Of a stretch of DNA of 64,000 bases, positions 7,549 through 15,354 are shown one piece after another (position 1 is the stretch's first letter; each line of letters starts with the position of its first letter). A model generated the notes under the pieces. The model was given only the letters and a program-made list of their open reading frames with translations, made no database searches and was not told the origin of the DNA. This DNA comes from Candidatus Izemoplasmatales bacterium (lineage in GTDB: Bacteria > Bacillota_I > Bacilli_A > Izemoplasmatales > Hujiaoplasmataceae): the NCBI GenBank assembly GCA_041649275.1, contig JBAZNL010000001.1:124001-188000 (forward strand). The letters are read 5' to 3'. The position numbers and the translations under genes were made by a program.

Positions 7549-9381
7549 TCAGTCCTGGAGCGCGGCGACCTTTTCGAAGAGACCGTCGGCCTCGGTTTCG
7601 GCTTCCGCGATGCGGGCGGCGACTTCCCGGTACTTGGCGGCGTCGCCGTAGACCGCCGGATCGAAGAGCGACTGCTTCATCGTCTCGATCTGCCCGTGGA
7701 GCGCGTCGATCCGCGCTTCGAGGCGACGGATCTCGGCCGCCGCATTCGTCGATTTCAGGCGGGTCGGACGCACCGTCTTCTCCTCGGGACGGGCGGCCAT
7801 TGCCGCCTTGAAGGCATCGTAGTCGCCGTCGAAGACGACCGTTCCGCCGTCCTTGAGCCAGATGATCTTGGTCGCGACCTTGTTGATGAAGTAGCGGTCG
7901 TGGGAGATGAACAGGATCGGACCGTCGTAGTCGTCGAAGACGTCCTCGACGATGTTCTTGGTCTCGATGTCGAGATGGTTGGTCGGCTCGTCGAGGATCA
8001 GCATTTCCGGCTCCTCGAGCATCAGAAGCAACAGCACGAGCCGGACCTTCTCGCCGCCCGAGAGGACGGAGACCGGCTTGTACACGTCGTCCTCGACGAA
8101 GAGGAAGCGCGCAAGCAGGCCGCGCACCTCGCCGACGGTCTTGGTCGGATAGCGGTCGTGGATCGTCGACAGCACGGTCAGGGTCTCGTTCAGACCGGCG
8201 AGGTTCTGGTCGAAATAGCCGATCTTCAGAGCCTTGTGTCGGACGACCTCGCCCGCAAACGGCGGGATCGTCCCGATCAGGGTCTTGATCAGCGTCGTCT
8301 TCCCGATCCCGTTCGGACCGATCACGCCGATCTTGTCGAAACCGCGCATCGAGAGCGAAAGATGTTCCTGAAGCGGCCGGTCGTATCCGATCGACAGATC
8401 CTCGGTCTCGAGGATCACGGCTTCCGTCGGGCGCTTCGTGCGGAAGCCGAAACGGACCTCGGCGTGGCCGGTGGTCGGCTTGTCGATCCGCTCGATCCGG
8501 GCGAGTTTCTTGATCCGGTCCTGGGCGCTCTTCGCCTTGGTGGCCTTGTAGCGGAAACGGTCGACGAAACTCTGGAGGTGGGCGATCTCCTTCGCCTGAC
8601 GGTTGTAGCGGCCGAGGAGCGCCTCGTAGCGGCGCACCTTCTCGACCTCGTAGGCGTCGAAGTTGCCGTGATAGACGGAGGCGGTCCTTTGGTCGATCTC
8701 GTAGATCTTGGTGGCGACGCGGTTGATGAAGTACTTGTCGTGGGTGACGACCAGGACCGCGCCGGGATATTTCCGGAGGTAGTCCTCGAGCCATTCGATG
8801 ATCTCGATGTCCATGTGGTTGGTCGGTTCGTCGAGGATCAGGAGTTCGGGCTTCTGGAGGAGCAGCTTGGCGAACGCGATGCGCGTCTTCTCGCCGCCCG
8901 AGAAGGTGCGGATGACGCGATCGTACTCGTCCTTGGCGAACCCGAAGCGCGAGAGCATCGTGTCGATCGTGACGCGGAAGTCATAGCCGCCGAGGCGGAC
9001 GTACTCCTCCTCGAGCCGGGCGTAGCGGCCGATCGACACCTCGTCGTGGTCGCGCTCGAGCCGTTCGGCGGCGAGAGCGATCTCGGCTTCGAGCCGAAGC
9101 AGGGGTGCGTACACCGACAGGAGTTCGGCGTGCATCGTACGGTTCTCGTCCTCGAGGACGTCCTGCGAAAGATAGCCGATGTGCGCCTGACGGCTGATCG
9201 CGACCTCGCCGAAATCGGCTTCCGTCTCGCCCAGGATGATCTTCACGATCGTCGACTTCCCGACGCCGTTCTGCCCGATCAGGGCGACCTTCTCGCCCTC
9301 GGAGACGTCGATGTCGACGTTTTCGAAGAGGAGATCGCCGGCGAAGCTCTTCTTCAGATTCTGGATTTTGAGCAGACTCAT
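7549..9381 (-). CDS. ABC-F family ATPase
   Basis: Soluble duplicated ABC protein of the ABC-F group, which acts on ribosomes (translation factor or antibiotic protection) rather than in transport. Domain 1 has Walker A GQNGVGKST, signature FSGGEKTRIAFAK and Walker B ILDEPTNHMD. Domain 2 has GPNGIGKTT, LSGGEKVRLVLL and ILDEPTNHLD. There are no membrane segments. A C-terminal coiled-coil (about residues 540-610, rich in E, A and R) resembles Uup/YdiF-type members. The start MSLLKIQNLKK at 9381 is chosen because GGGAGG lies eight bases upstream; the same frame stays open far beyond it but only as a shadow of genes in other frames. It has its own promoter. Confidence 0.93.
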   Translation of the reverse strand: MSLLKIQNLKKSFAGDLLFENVDIDVSEGEKVALIGQNGVGKSTIVKIILGETEADFGEVAISRQAHIGYLSQDVLEDENRTMHAELLSVYAPLLRLEAEIALAAERLERDHDEVSIGRYARLEEEYVRLGGYDFRVTIDTMLSRFGFAKDEYDRVIRTFSGGEKTRIAFAKLLLQKPELLILDEPTNHMDIEIIEWLEDYLRKYPGAVLVVTHDKYFINRVATKIYEIDQRTASVYHGNFDAYEVEKVRRYEALLGRYNRQAKEIAHLQSFVDRFRYKATKAKSAQDRIKKLARIERIDKPTTGHAEVRFGFRTKRPTEAVILETEDLSIGYDRPLQEHLSLSMRGFDKIGVIGPNGIGKTTLIKTLIGTIPPFAGEVVRHKALKIGYFDQNLAGLNETLTVLSTIHDRYPTKTVGEVRGLLARFLFVEDDVYKPVSVLSGGEKVRLVLLLLMLEEPEMLILDEPTNHLDIETKNIVEDVFDDYDGPILFISHDRYFINKVATKIIWLKDGGTVVFDGDYDAFKAAMAARPEEKTVRPTRLKSTNAAAEIRRLEARIDALHGQIETMKQSLFDPAVYGDAAKYREVAARIAEAETEADGLFEKVAALQD

Positions 9382-9416
9382 CGTACGACCTCCCTTCCGC
9401 GGGCTTTCCGTCCTCC

Positions 9417-9446
9417 ATTGTATCACGAACGGCGTCCGTCGGACAA
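9417..9446 (-). promoter_or_regulatory. promoter of the ABC-F gene
   Basis: Minus strand TTGTCC (9441-9446), 18-bp spacer, TACAAT (9417-9422) preceded by TGA, an extended -10. Confidence 0.6.
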
Positions 9447-9472
9447 CGTTTTTTCGGCGGTGATCCGCCATG

Positions 9473-9505
9473 AAAAGGACGGCCTCCGGATCGCGGAGGC
9501 CGTCC
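9473..9505 (-). terminator. terminator after the CorA-like gene
   Basis: Stem GGACGGCCTCC/GGAGGCCGTCC followed by four T on the minus strand, 35 bases beyond the corA stop. A second small GCGCGC hairpin lies between the stop and this stem. Confidence 0.75.
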
Positions 9506-9539
9506 CATGGGCGCGAAAGCGCGCGCAGTTCGGTTTTTT

Positions 9540-10577
9540 TCAGCGGTTGTGCCGTGTCTTGCGGGGACGGTTCCGCTTCTTGCCCGTCCCGCCGCCCCAG
9601 TGGTAGTTGAGCCGGCTCGAATAACGTGCGAGGAACATGCCGAGGAGGAGCGAGAGCGCGATCGAGAGGATGAAGGCGAACCAGAAGCCGCTGTCGACGT
9701 GGATCGGCAGGGTGAAGTTCATCCCGAAGAAGGACGCGATCAGCATCGGCACCGTCAGCACGATCGTGACGACGGTGAGCGTCTTCATAACGGCGTTCAC
9801 GTTGTTCGAGATGACGGAGGCGTAGGTGTCGAGCGTGCCGTTCAGAATCTCGCGGTGGATCGAGCTCATCTCGATCGCCTGCCGGTTCTCGATCATCGCG
9901 TCGTCGATCAGGGCGACGTCGTCGGGAAACTGGCGGAACGCTTCGGAGTTCTTCAGGCGTTCGAGCACGTTCAGGTCGGCGCTGAGGCCGGTGGCGAGGT
10001 AGACGAGCGACTTGTTCAGGTTCATCAGGTCGAAGAGCTCGCTGTTCTTGAGCGCTTCCTGGAGCCGTGCCTGGACGCCCTCGGACTCCTTGTCGAGCTG
10101 TTTCAGGAGGGTGACGAACATCGAGGCGTTCCGGTAGAGCAGCTGGATCGTCAGCTTGTAGTGCTTGGCGGTCGAGAAGTTCTTCATCGTCTTCGCGAGG
10201 AACGCCGGGATCACGAAGTTCTTCTTCGCGCAGGCGACGACGAAATAGTCCTTGTCGAAGAGGATGCTCATCGGGGTGGTGTAGTAGCGGCTGATGTGCG
10301 GACGCTCCGGATCGGCGGTGAAGATGGGCGTGTCGGCGACGACGATCGAGACGTCGCCCTCCTCGTCGATGTGGGCCGACTCCTCTTCGTCGAGCGCCTT
10401 GCGGAGGATCGACTCGGCGATCTTCGTCGAGCGTGCGACCGCGAGGATCTCGTCCTCGTTCGGTTCGGCGAGATAGATCCAGGAGCGCGGCACGATCCGT
10501 TCGACGACATCGGCATCGACGCCGCTTTTCCAGACCTGCAGTTCTCCGGCTTCGGTGGTGAGATAGACGTTGATCAT
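9540..10577 (-). CDS. corA: CorA-family divalent cation transporter
   Basis: Membrane channel for Mg2+ or a related ion. A long soluble N-terminal domain (1-270) rich in acidic and helical segments is followed by two C-terminal transmembrane helices, with the family selectivity motif GMN in ASFFGMNFTLP at the end of the first. The tail is short and basic (KKRNRPRKTRHNR). At 345 residues it is of normal CorA length. A ribosome site GGAGGG lies before the ATG and an extended -10 upstream. Zn2+ or Co2+ transport is possible. Confidence 0.9.
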   Translation of the reverse strand: MINVYLTTEAGELQVWKSGVDADVVERIVPRSWIYLAEPNEDEILAVARSTKIAESILRKALDEEESAHIDEEGDVSIVVADTPIFTADPERPHISRYYTTPMSILFDKDYFVVACAKKNFVIPAFLAKTMKNFSTAKHYKLTIQLLYRNASMFVTLLKQLDKESEGVQARLQEALKNSELFDLMNLNKSLVYLATGLSADLNVLERLKNSEAFRQFPDDVALIDDAMIENRQAIEMSSIHREILNGTLDTYASVISNNVNAVMKTLTVVTIVLTVPMLIASFFGMNFTLPIHVDSGFWFAFILSIALSLLLGMFLARYSSRLNYHWGGGTGKKRNRPRKTRHNR

Positions 10578-10609
10578 GAGATCCCTCCTTCCGCCCGCGG
10601 GCTGTATCC

Positions 10610-10618
10610 ATTATACCA
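10610..10618 (-). promoter_or_regulatory. extended -10 promoter of corA
   Basis: Minus strand TGGTATAAT, an extended -10; a recognisable -35 is not evident. Confidence 0.55.
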
Positions 10619-10651
10619 CGCTTCAGCCGCAGGAAAAACCCGCGAATCGTC

Positions 10652-10683
10652 AAAAAAAGAACCCCGCTCCGGAAAGAGCGGGG
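10652..10683 (-). terminator. terminator of the pot operon
   Basis: Stem CCCCGCTC/GAGCGGGG with a 6-base loop, followed on the minus strand by TTC and seven T. It lies 15 bases after the potD stop. Confidence 0.9.
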
Positions 10684-10697
10684 GTTGGGACGGAATG

Positions 10698-11930
10698 TCA
10701 GTTGGCGCCGACCTTGACGCGGTTCAGCATCGTGATGATGGCTTCGTTCTGATCGTCGGTGTAGGGGGTGAGCGGCGTCGCGGCGACGCTGACGGCCATC
10801 GGCGCGTACGGATGGTTCTGGACCATCGCCTGGCGGACGAGATCGCCGTGGGTGGCGTTCAGGATCATGTCGTAGGTCTCCTGAAGGGTCGTCGTGTAGC
10901 CGACGATGTCGGAGTTCACGTAGGCGTTCTCGGGATCGAGGAAGAAGTCGATGAACCTGTGGGCGTTGTCGACGTGCTCGGCGTTGACCGGGATGACCAT
11001 CATGTCGACGAAGGCGATCGTGTTCGAGGGGATGTAGATGCCGATGCCCGAGGCGGCGGCTTCGGCCTCGGCGCCGGTGGTCGCGTCGGCGTCGCCGGCG
11101 AGCAGGAGATAGGTGTCGAAGAAGTCGCCGACATACAGGAAGGCGGCGTCGAGCTCGCCCGCGGCGATGTTCTTCTTGAGCATGTCGGTCGCCCATTCGG
11201 TGTAGTCGCGCTGGGCGAGGATCGTCTCGACGAGCGAGATGTTGGCGTTCGAGAAGACGTTCATGTCGCTCGGCACGACGTCGTAGAGGCCGCTGTCGGC
11301 GGCGTAGAGGAGCGCGGCGGCGTAATCGAAGCGCTCGACGTCGTAGAGGCCGACGCGGATCGAAGAGCCGAGGCCGGCGGGCGCGGGACCGAAGACGGTT
11401 CCCCAGCCGTTGGCTTCGACAAAGTCGGCGAGGCCGGCGATGTTGTTGTTGTACATGATGCCGAAGAGACCCCAGAAATACGGGATGCCGACGCTGTAGG
11501 GCGTCGTCACTTCGTCGTTGTCGACGAACAGCTGGTTCATGATCGCGGCGACACCCGGCAGGAAGGCGGCCGCGTCGTAGTTCGTGAGCTTCGTCAGGTC
11601 GATCTGCTGCAGATAGCCGTTGTCGTAGAGGAGTTCCGCCATGTAGTCGGACGGGACGACGATGTCGTAGTTGCCGGTGCCGCTGTCGAGTTCGGACTTG
11701 AAGCCTTCGTTGCTGTCGACGGTCGAGATCTCGACGGTGATGCCGGTTTCATCGGTGAAGGCGGCCACGAGGTCCTCGTTGATGTATTCGCCCCAGTTGA
11801 GAAGATAGAGGACGTCCTCGTCGGTTCCAGAACAGGCCAGGAAGTTGAACGGAAGGATGACCATGACCAGAATCAATAACCACTTCTTCATTTCTTTTGA
11901 CTGCTTCTCCTTTTTGATCCTAGGATTCAT
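10698..11930 (-). CDS. potD: spermidine/putrescine ABC transporter substrate-binding lipoprotein
   Basis: Binds polyamines outside the membrane for import by PotABC. It has a basic N-terminus, a hydrophobic stretch WLLILVMVILPFNF and a lipobox-like FLAC, so it should be a lipid-anchored protein, as expected for a one-membrane cell. The mature part begins with the PotD-typical LNWGEYINEDLVAAFTDETG. The start at 11930 overlaps the potC stop (ATGA) but has no ribosome site. The alternative ATG at 11891 has AAAGGAG about 15 bases upstream and gives a more classical signal peptide (MKKWLLIL). Last gene of potABCD, followed by a terminator. Confidence 0.92.
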   Translation of the reverse strand: MNPRIKKEKQSKEMKKWLLILVMVILPFNFLACSGTDEDVLYLLNWGEYINEDLVAAFTDETGITVEISTVDSNEGFKSELDSGTGNYDIVVPSDYMAELLYDNGYLQQIDLTKLTNYDAAAFLPGVAAIMNQLFVDNDEVTTPYSVGIPYFWGLFGIMYNNNIAGLADFVEANGWGTVFGPAPAGLGSSIRVGLYDVERFDYAAALLYAADSGLYDVVPSDMNVFSNANISLVETILAQRDYTEWATDMLKKNIAAGELDAAFLYVGDFFDTYLLLAGDADATTGAEAEAAASGIGIYIPSNTIAFVDMMVIPVNAEHVDNAHRFIDFFLDPENAYVNSDIVGYTTTLQETYDMILNATHGDLVRQAMVQNHPYAPMAVSVAATPLTPYTDDQNEAIITMLNRVKVGAN

Positions 11931-12859
11931 ATTTTTTGTTGCGAAAGCACTTTGTGGCGTTCGGCGCTCTTCTTCTTGAGGGCGCTGCGGAGGTAGATCG
12001 CGAGCAGGAGGACGAACACGCCGGTCGAGAGGATCGAACTGAAGGCGTATACCTCGTGCTCGATGATGCGATTGGCGGCGTTGTAGACGTACATCGAGAG
12101 GTTGTCGCCGCCGATGCCGCGCTGCCCGGCGTTGAAGAGGCTGATGAGGTAGTCGTCGATCGACATCGTGAACGCGATCAGCATCCCGGAGAGGATGCCC
12201 GAGCCGATCGCCGGGACGATCACCTTGACGATGCCGCTCGCGGGCGTGCAGCCGAGGTCGAGGGCGGCGTCGTAGAGGTTGTCGTCGAGTTCCGCCAGTT
12301 TCGGAAGGACGGAGAGGACGACATACGGGATGCAGAAGAAGATATGCGCGATCACGAGCGTGACGAATCCGAACTGGAACGCGTCGGGGATCAGGTTCAA
12401 CAGGAGCCTGAAGACCATCATCATCGAGATGCCGGTAATGATGTCGGCGTTCAGGATCGGCACCTGGTTCAGGATCACCATGCCCTGGCGCTTCCTGCGC
12501 GAGAGCGAATGGATGCCGATCGCGAAGATCGTGCCGGCGACGGTCGCGACGACCGTCGCGATGATTGCGACGAGCATCGTCGTCGTGATCGCGTTCTCGA
12601 CCGCCTTGGAGGGGATGTCGAAGGTGAGGACGTTGAGCCAGTACTCGAACGTGAAGCCGCTGAAGTTGTAGAGGCTGTTCGACTGGTTCACGGACTGGAT
12701 CGCGATGAAGACGATCGGCAGGTAGAGGATCAGCATGACGCCGAGGAAGAAACCGACCTTGAGGACGGACCCCAGGATGCGGGTGGTCTTCTTGATCCCC
12801 GGTCTGCGGAAGAACAGGACGACGGTGCGGCGGAAGCGCGAAAGGGCGGAAGCGATCAC
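11927..12859 (-). CDS. potC: spermidine/putrescine ABC transporter permease
   Basis: Second membrane subunit of the polyamine importer. About six hydrophobic helices are visible, starting with LGSVLKVGFFLGVMLILYLP, plus the cytoplasmic EAA-type loop DAALDLGCTPASGIVKV that contacts PotA. The start is a GTG at 12859 whose last two bases form part of the potB TGA stop, with GGGGAG eight bases upstream. The frame stays open upstream but only as a shadow of potB. It overlaps potD by four bases. Confidence 0.92.
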   Translation of the reverse strand: MIASALSRFRRTVVLFFRRPGIKKTTRILGSVLKVGFFLGVMLILYLPIVFIAIQSVNQSNSLYNFSGFTFEYWLNVLTFDIPSKAVENAITTTMLVAIIATVVATVAGTIFAIGIHSLSRRKRQGMVILNQVPILNADIITGISMMMVFRLLLNLIPDAFQFGFVTLVIAHIFFCIPYVVLSVLPKLAELDDNLYDAALDLGCTPASGIVKVIVPAIGSGILSGMLIAFTMSIDDYLISLFNAGQRGIGGDNLSMYVYNAANRIIEHEVYAFSSILSTGVFVLLLAIYLRSALKKKSAERHKVLSQQKI

Positions 12860-13689
12860 AATAGCGTCTCCCCTTCCTTGTCGACCCGGTTGAAGAGGAT
12901 CATCGAGCCGAAGATGATGATGAGGATGACGAGCGACAGCACCATCACGAAGTTCAGGTTCGAACGGTAGAGGGTGGCGATCTGCTTGCCGATGACGAAG
13001 GCGTTGCCGCGCCCGAGGATGTCCTGGACGACGAAACCCGAGAAGCACGGCAGGAAGACCATGATGACGCCGGTGGCGACGCCCTTCATCGAGAGCGGGA
13101 AGGTGACCTTGAGGAAAGTCCTGACCGGATTGGCGCCGAGGTCGGCGGACGCTTCGATGAGCGATTCGTCCATCTTCTCGATCACGGTGTAGATCGGCAG
13201 GATCATGAACGGCAGGAAGGTGAGCACGAGGCCGATGATGACCGAGGCGTCGGTGCCGTAGAGGTTGAGCGAGAAGGTGATGCCGATCCTCGAGAGCAGG
13301 TTCGAGAGCAGGCTGTTCGAACTGAGCAGGTTCGCGATCGCGCGGGTCCGAAGAAGCGAGTTGGCCCACATCGGGATGATCGACAGGATCATGATGACGA
13401 ACTTGTTGGCGAACGTCGAGCGGGCGACGATGTACGCCATCGGGTAGCCGATCAGGAAGCAGAGGACGGTCGCGACGATCGCGTACTTGAAGGTGTTGTA
13501 CAGGATGATCACGTTCTCGCGGGCGAACAGGTCCGCCCAGTTCTCGAGCGTGAACGTGCCGTTGAAGAAGTCGTAGGCGCTCGTGTCCATGAACGACAGA
13601 AGCACCATCATCAGGAGCGGGATGCCGACGAGTGCCGACATCCAGATCAGATAGGGCAGCGACAGCCTCCCCAGCTTCTTGACGTTCAT
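12856..13689 (-). CDS. potB: spermidine/putrescine ABC transporter permease
   Basis: First membrane subunit of the polyamine importer, 277 residues and about six helices beginning with LPYLIWMSALVGIPLLMMV. The EAA-type loop reads EASADLGANPVRTFLKV. Its ATG overlaps the potA stop by four bases (ATGA) and its stop overlaps the potC GTG, so the whole operon is translationally coupled. Confidence 0.93.
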   Translation of the reverse strand: MNVKKLGRLSLPYLIWMSALVGIPLLMMVLLSFMDTSAYDFFNGTFTLENWADLFARENVIILYNTFKYAIVATVLCFLIGYPMAYIVARSTFANKFVIMILSIIPMWANSLLRTRAIANLLSSNSLLSNLLSRIGITFSLNLYGTDASVIIGLVLTFLPFMILPIYTVIEKMDESLIEASADLGANPVRTFLKVTFPLSMKGVATGVIMVFLPCFSGFVVQDILGRGNAFVIGKQIATLYRSNLNFVMVLSLVILIIIFGSMILFNRVDKEGETLL

Positions 13690-14726
13690 CTCGCGGCCTT
13701 CATCAGATGGATCTCGAAGGAGTCGACCTTGAGGCCGATCGTCTCGCCCACGGGATGGTTCTCGTAGGTGTGGACGACGAACTCCTTTCCGTCGATCATC
13801 ACGCAGAGTTCGAAATGGACGCCCTTGAAGATGTTCGAGGAGATCTGCCCGACGAGCGGAGCGTCATCGACGGGAATGATGTCGAGGTCCTCCGGACGGA
13901 TGACGACGTCGACCTTCTCGCCTTCGGCGAAGCCGACGTCGATGCAGGCGAACTCCTTGTCCATGAAGCGGACCACCTTGTCCTTGACGTAGGTACCATC
14001 GAGCAGGTTCGACTCGCCGATGAACTTCGCGACGAAGCGGTTCTTCGGCTCGTTGTAGATCCCGAACGGGGTGCCGATCTGAAGGATCTTTCCCTGGTTC
14101 ATGACGACGATCGTGTCCGACATCGTCAGGGCTTCCTCCTGGTCGTGGGTGACGTAGATGAAGGTGATGCCGAGCTTTCGCTGCATCTCCTTCAGCTCAT
14201 ACTGCATGTTCTGGCGAAGCTTCAGGTCGAGCGCGGCGAGCGGCTCGTCGAGAAGCAGGATCTTCGGTTTGTTGACGATGGCGCGGGCGATCGCAACGCG
14301 CTGCTGCTGTCCGCCGGAGAGGTTCGTGACCTTGCGGGCGGCGAAATTCGGAAGGGAAACCATCTTGAGCGCGTCGAGCACGCGCGTCTCGATTTCCGGC
14401 TTGGGCACCTTGCGGTTGCGCAGACCGAACGCGATGTTGTCGAAAACGTTCAAATGCGGAAAGAGCGCGTACCTTTGGAAGACCGTGTTGATCGGTCGTT
14501 CGTAGGGCGGAAGATCGTTGACGACGACGCCGTTCACGACGATGTCGCCCTTGTCGGGTTTCTCGAAACCCGCGATCATCCGCAAGGTCGTGGTCTTTCC
14601 GCAACCGGATGGGCCAAGCAGGGTGATGAATTCGTTTTCGTTGATATACAGATTGATGTCGTCGACGACCGCGGCGCCGTCGTACATCTTCGTGACGTTC
14701 TTCAGCTCGATGAGCTTCTTGGCCAT
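13686..14726 (-). CDS. potA: spermidine/putrescine ABC transporter ATP-binding protein
   Basis: ATPase of the polyamine importer. Visible motifs are Walker A GPSGCGKTT, Q-loop region NTVFQRYALFPH, signature LSGGQQQRVAIARA, Walker B LLLDEPLAALD and a switch His in YVTHDQEEAL. A C-terminal TOBE-type regulatory region (about residues 240-346) follows. At 346 residues the length is normal. First gene of potABCD, with a consensus promoter 37 bases upstream of the ATG and a G/C-rich inverted repeat further upstream. Confidence 0.95.
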   Translation of the reverse strand: MAKKLIELKNVTKMYDGAAVVDDINLYINENEFITLLGPSGCGKTTTLRMIAGFEKPDKGDIVVNGVVVNDLPPYERPINTVFQRYALFPHLNVFDNIAFGLRNRKVPKPEIETRVLDALKMVSLPNFAARKVTNLSGGQQQRVAIARAIVNKPKILLLDEPLAALDLKLRQNMQYELKEMQRKLGITFIYVTHDQEEALTMSDTIVVMNQGKILQIGTPFGIYNEPKNRFVAKFIGESNLLDGTYVKDKVVRFMDKEFACIDVGFAEGEKVDVVIRPEDLDIIPVDDAPLVGQISSNIFKGVHFELCVMIDGKEFVVHTYENHPVGETIGLKVDSFEIHLMKAAR

Positions 14727-14762
14727 TCTTTACCCCTCTTCCGAATCAAAAAATCAATGATA

Positions 14763-14791
14763 ATTATAGTACCATCAGGGGGGTTTGTAAA
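14763..14791 (-). promoter_or_regulatory. consensus sigma-A promoter of potABCD
   Basis: Minus strand TTTACA (14786-14791), 17-bp spacer, TATAAT (14763-14768), matching consensus at 11 of 12 bases. Confidence 0.85.
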
Positions 14792-14811
14792 CTGTTTTTA
14801 TCGAATATTTT

Positions 14812-14845
14812 CCGGGGGGTTCCGACAGGGGGGAACCCCCCTCGG
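14812..14845. repeat. G/C-tract inverted repeat upstream of the pot promoter
   Basis: GGGGGGTTCC (14814-14823) and GGAACCCCCC (14832-14841) form perfect 10-base arms with an 8-base gap, lying about 20 bases upstream of the potA -35. There is no T-run on either side, so it is not a standard terminator. It could be an operator or a back-up transcription barrier. Confidence 0.6.
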
Positions 14846-14864
14846 AAATCACTGTTTTCGAATG

Positions 14865-14890
14865 AAAAAACCACCCTTTTATGGATGGTT
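14865..14890 (-). terminator. terminator of the small membrane protein gene
   Basis: Stem AACCATCC/GGGTGGTT (one G-T pair) followed by a T-run on the minus strand, about seven bases after the stop. Confidence 0.75.
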
Positions 14891-14897
14891 TTCGACC

Positions 14898-15131
14898 TTA
14901 TGCGAAGATCGCGTAGAGACCCGCACCGACGTAGTAGAGACCGACGAGGAACAAGAGGATCCCGATGATCCGGGTCATCAGCCGTTCTTCCTTCCGCGGC
15001 TCCGCGATCCGTCCGTACTTGCGCTTCTGGACCCATTGCACGATCCGTTTCCAGCGCAGGAAGAACGATCCTCCCACGAAGCAGAAGAACAGGCCCGAAA
15101 ACAGCAGTGTCAGTTTCATGAAGAGATCCAT
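14898..15131 (-). CDS. small two-helix membrane protein of unknown function
   Basis: 77 residues with two hydrophobic segments, LTLLFSGLFFCFVGGSFF near the N-terminus and IIGILLFLVGLYYVGAGLY near the C-terminus. A basic loop containing WKRIVQWVQKRKYG and EPRKEER separates them. I do not recognise a family. The start at 15131 is preferred to 15149 because GAGG lies seven bases upstream. It has its own promoter and terminator, so it is probably a monocistronic gene. Confidence 0.72.
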   Translation of the reverse strand: MDLFMKLTLLFSGLFFCFVGGSFFLRWKRIVQWVQKRKYGRIAEPRKEERLMTRIIGILLFLVGLYYVGAGLYAIFA

Positions 15132-15155
15132 CGTATCGCCTCGATCCATGCATCC

Positions 15156-15184
15156 ATTGTATCAAATCGGACGCACGCGCGCAA
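15156..15184 (-). promoter_or_regulatory. promoter of the small membrane protein gene
   Basis: Minus strand TTGCGC (15179-15184), 17-bp spacer, TACAAT (15156-15161). Confidence 0.6.
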
Positions 15185-15186
15185 GT

Positions 15187-15263
15187 AAAAGACGCCCGCG
15201 TCGGCCTGCGCTTTCCAAGGAGAGAGGGAAGCGTCATAGGGGGGGTGGCCGGACGGGCGTCTT
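15187..15263 (-). terminator. long structured terminator after the two-component operon
   Basis: Outer arms AGACGCCCG and CGGGCGTCT are extended by GGCC/GGCC-type pairing. They enclose an inner hairpin (CGCTTCCC/GGAAAGCG with one G-T pair) and are followed by TTTTACTT on the minus strand. It starts about 90 bases after the histidine kinase stop. The size is unusual for a simple terminator. Confidence 0.55.
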
Positions 15264-15354
15264 TCGGGCATCTCGTGGTGTCCGAACCCATGATAGCACG
15301 ACGCGGACGCCCTCGGCGCGATTTCACAATCTTGCCACGGCGATTCCGCACCGT

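Noticed and set aside
9382..11196. Upstream continuation of the ABC-F frame through corA and potD
   Set aside because: The text is Arg/Pro/His-rich shadow sequence; the ABC-F ATG at 9381 has a good ribosome site and its own promoter.
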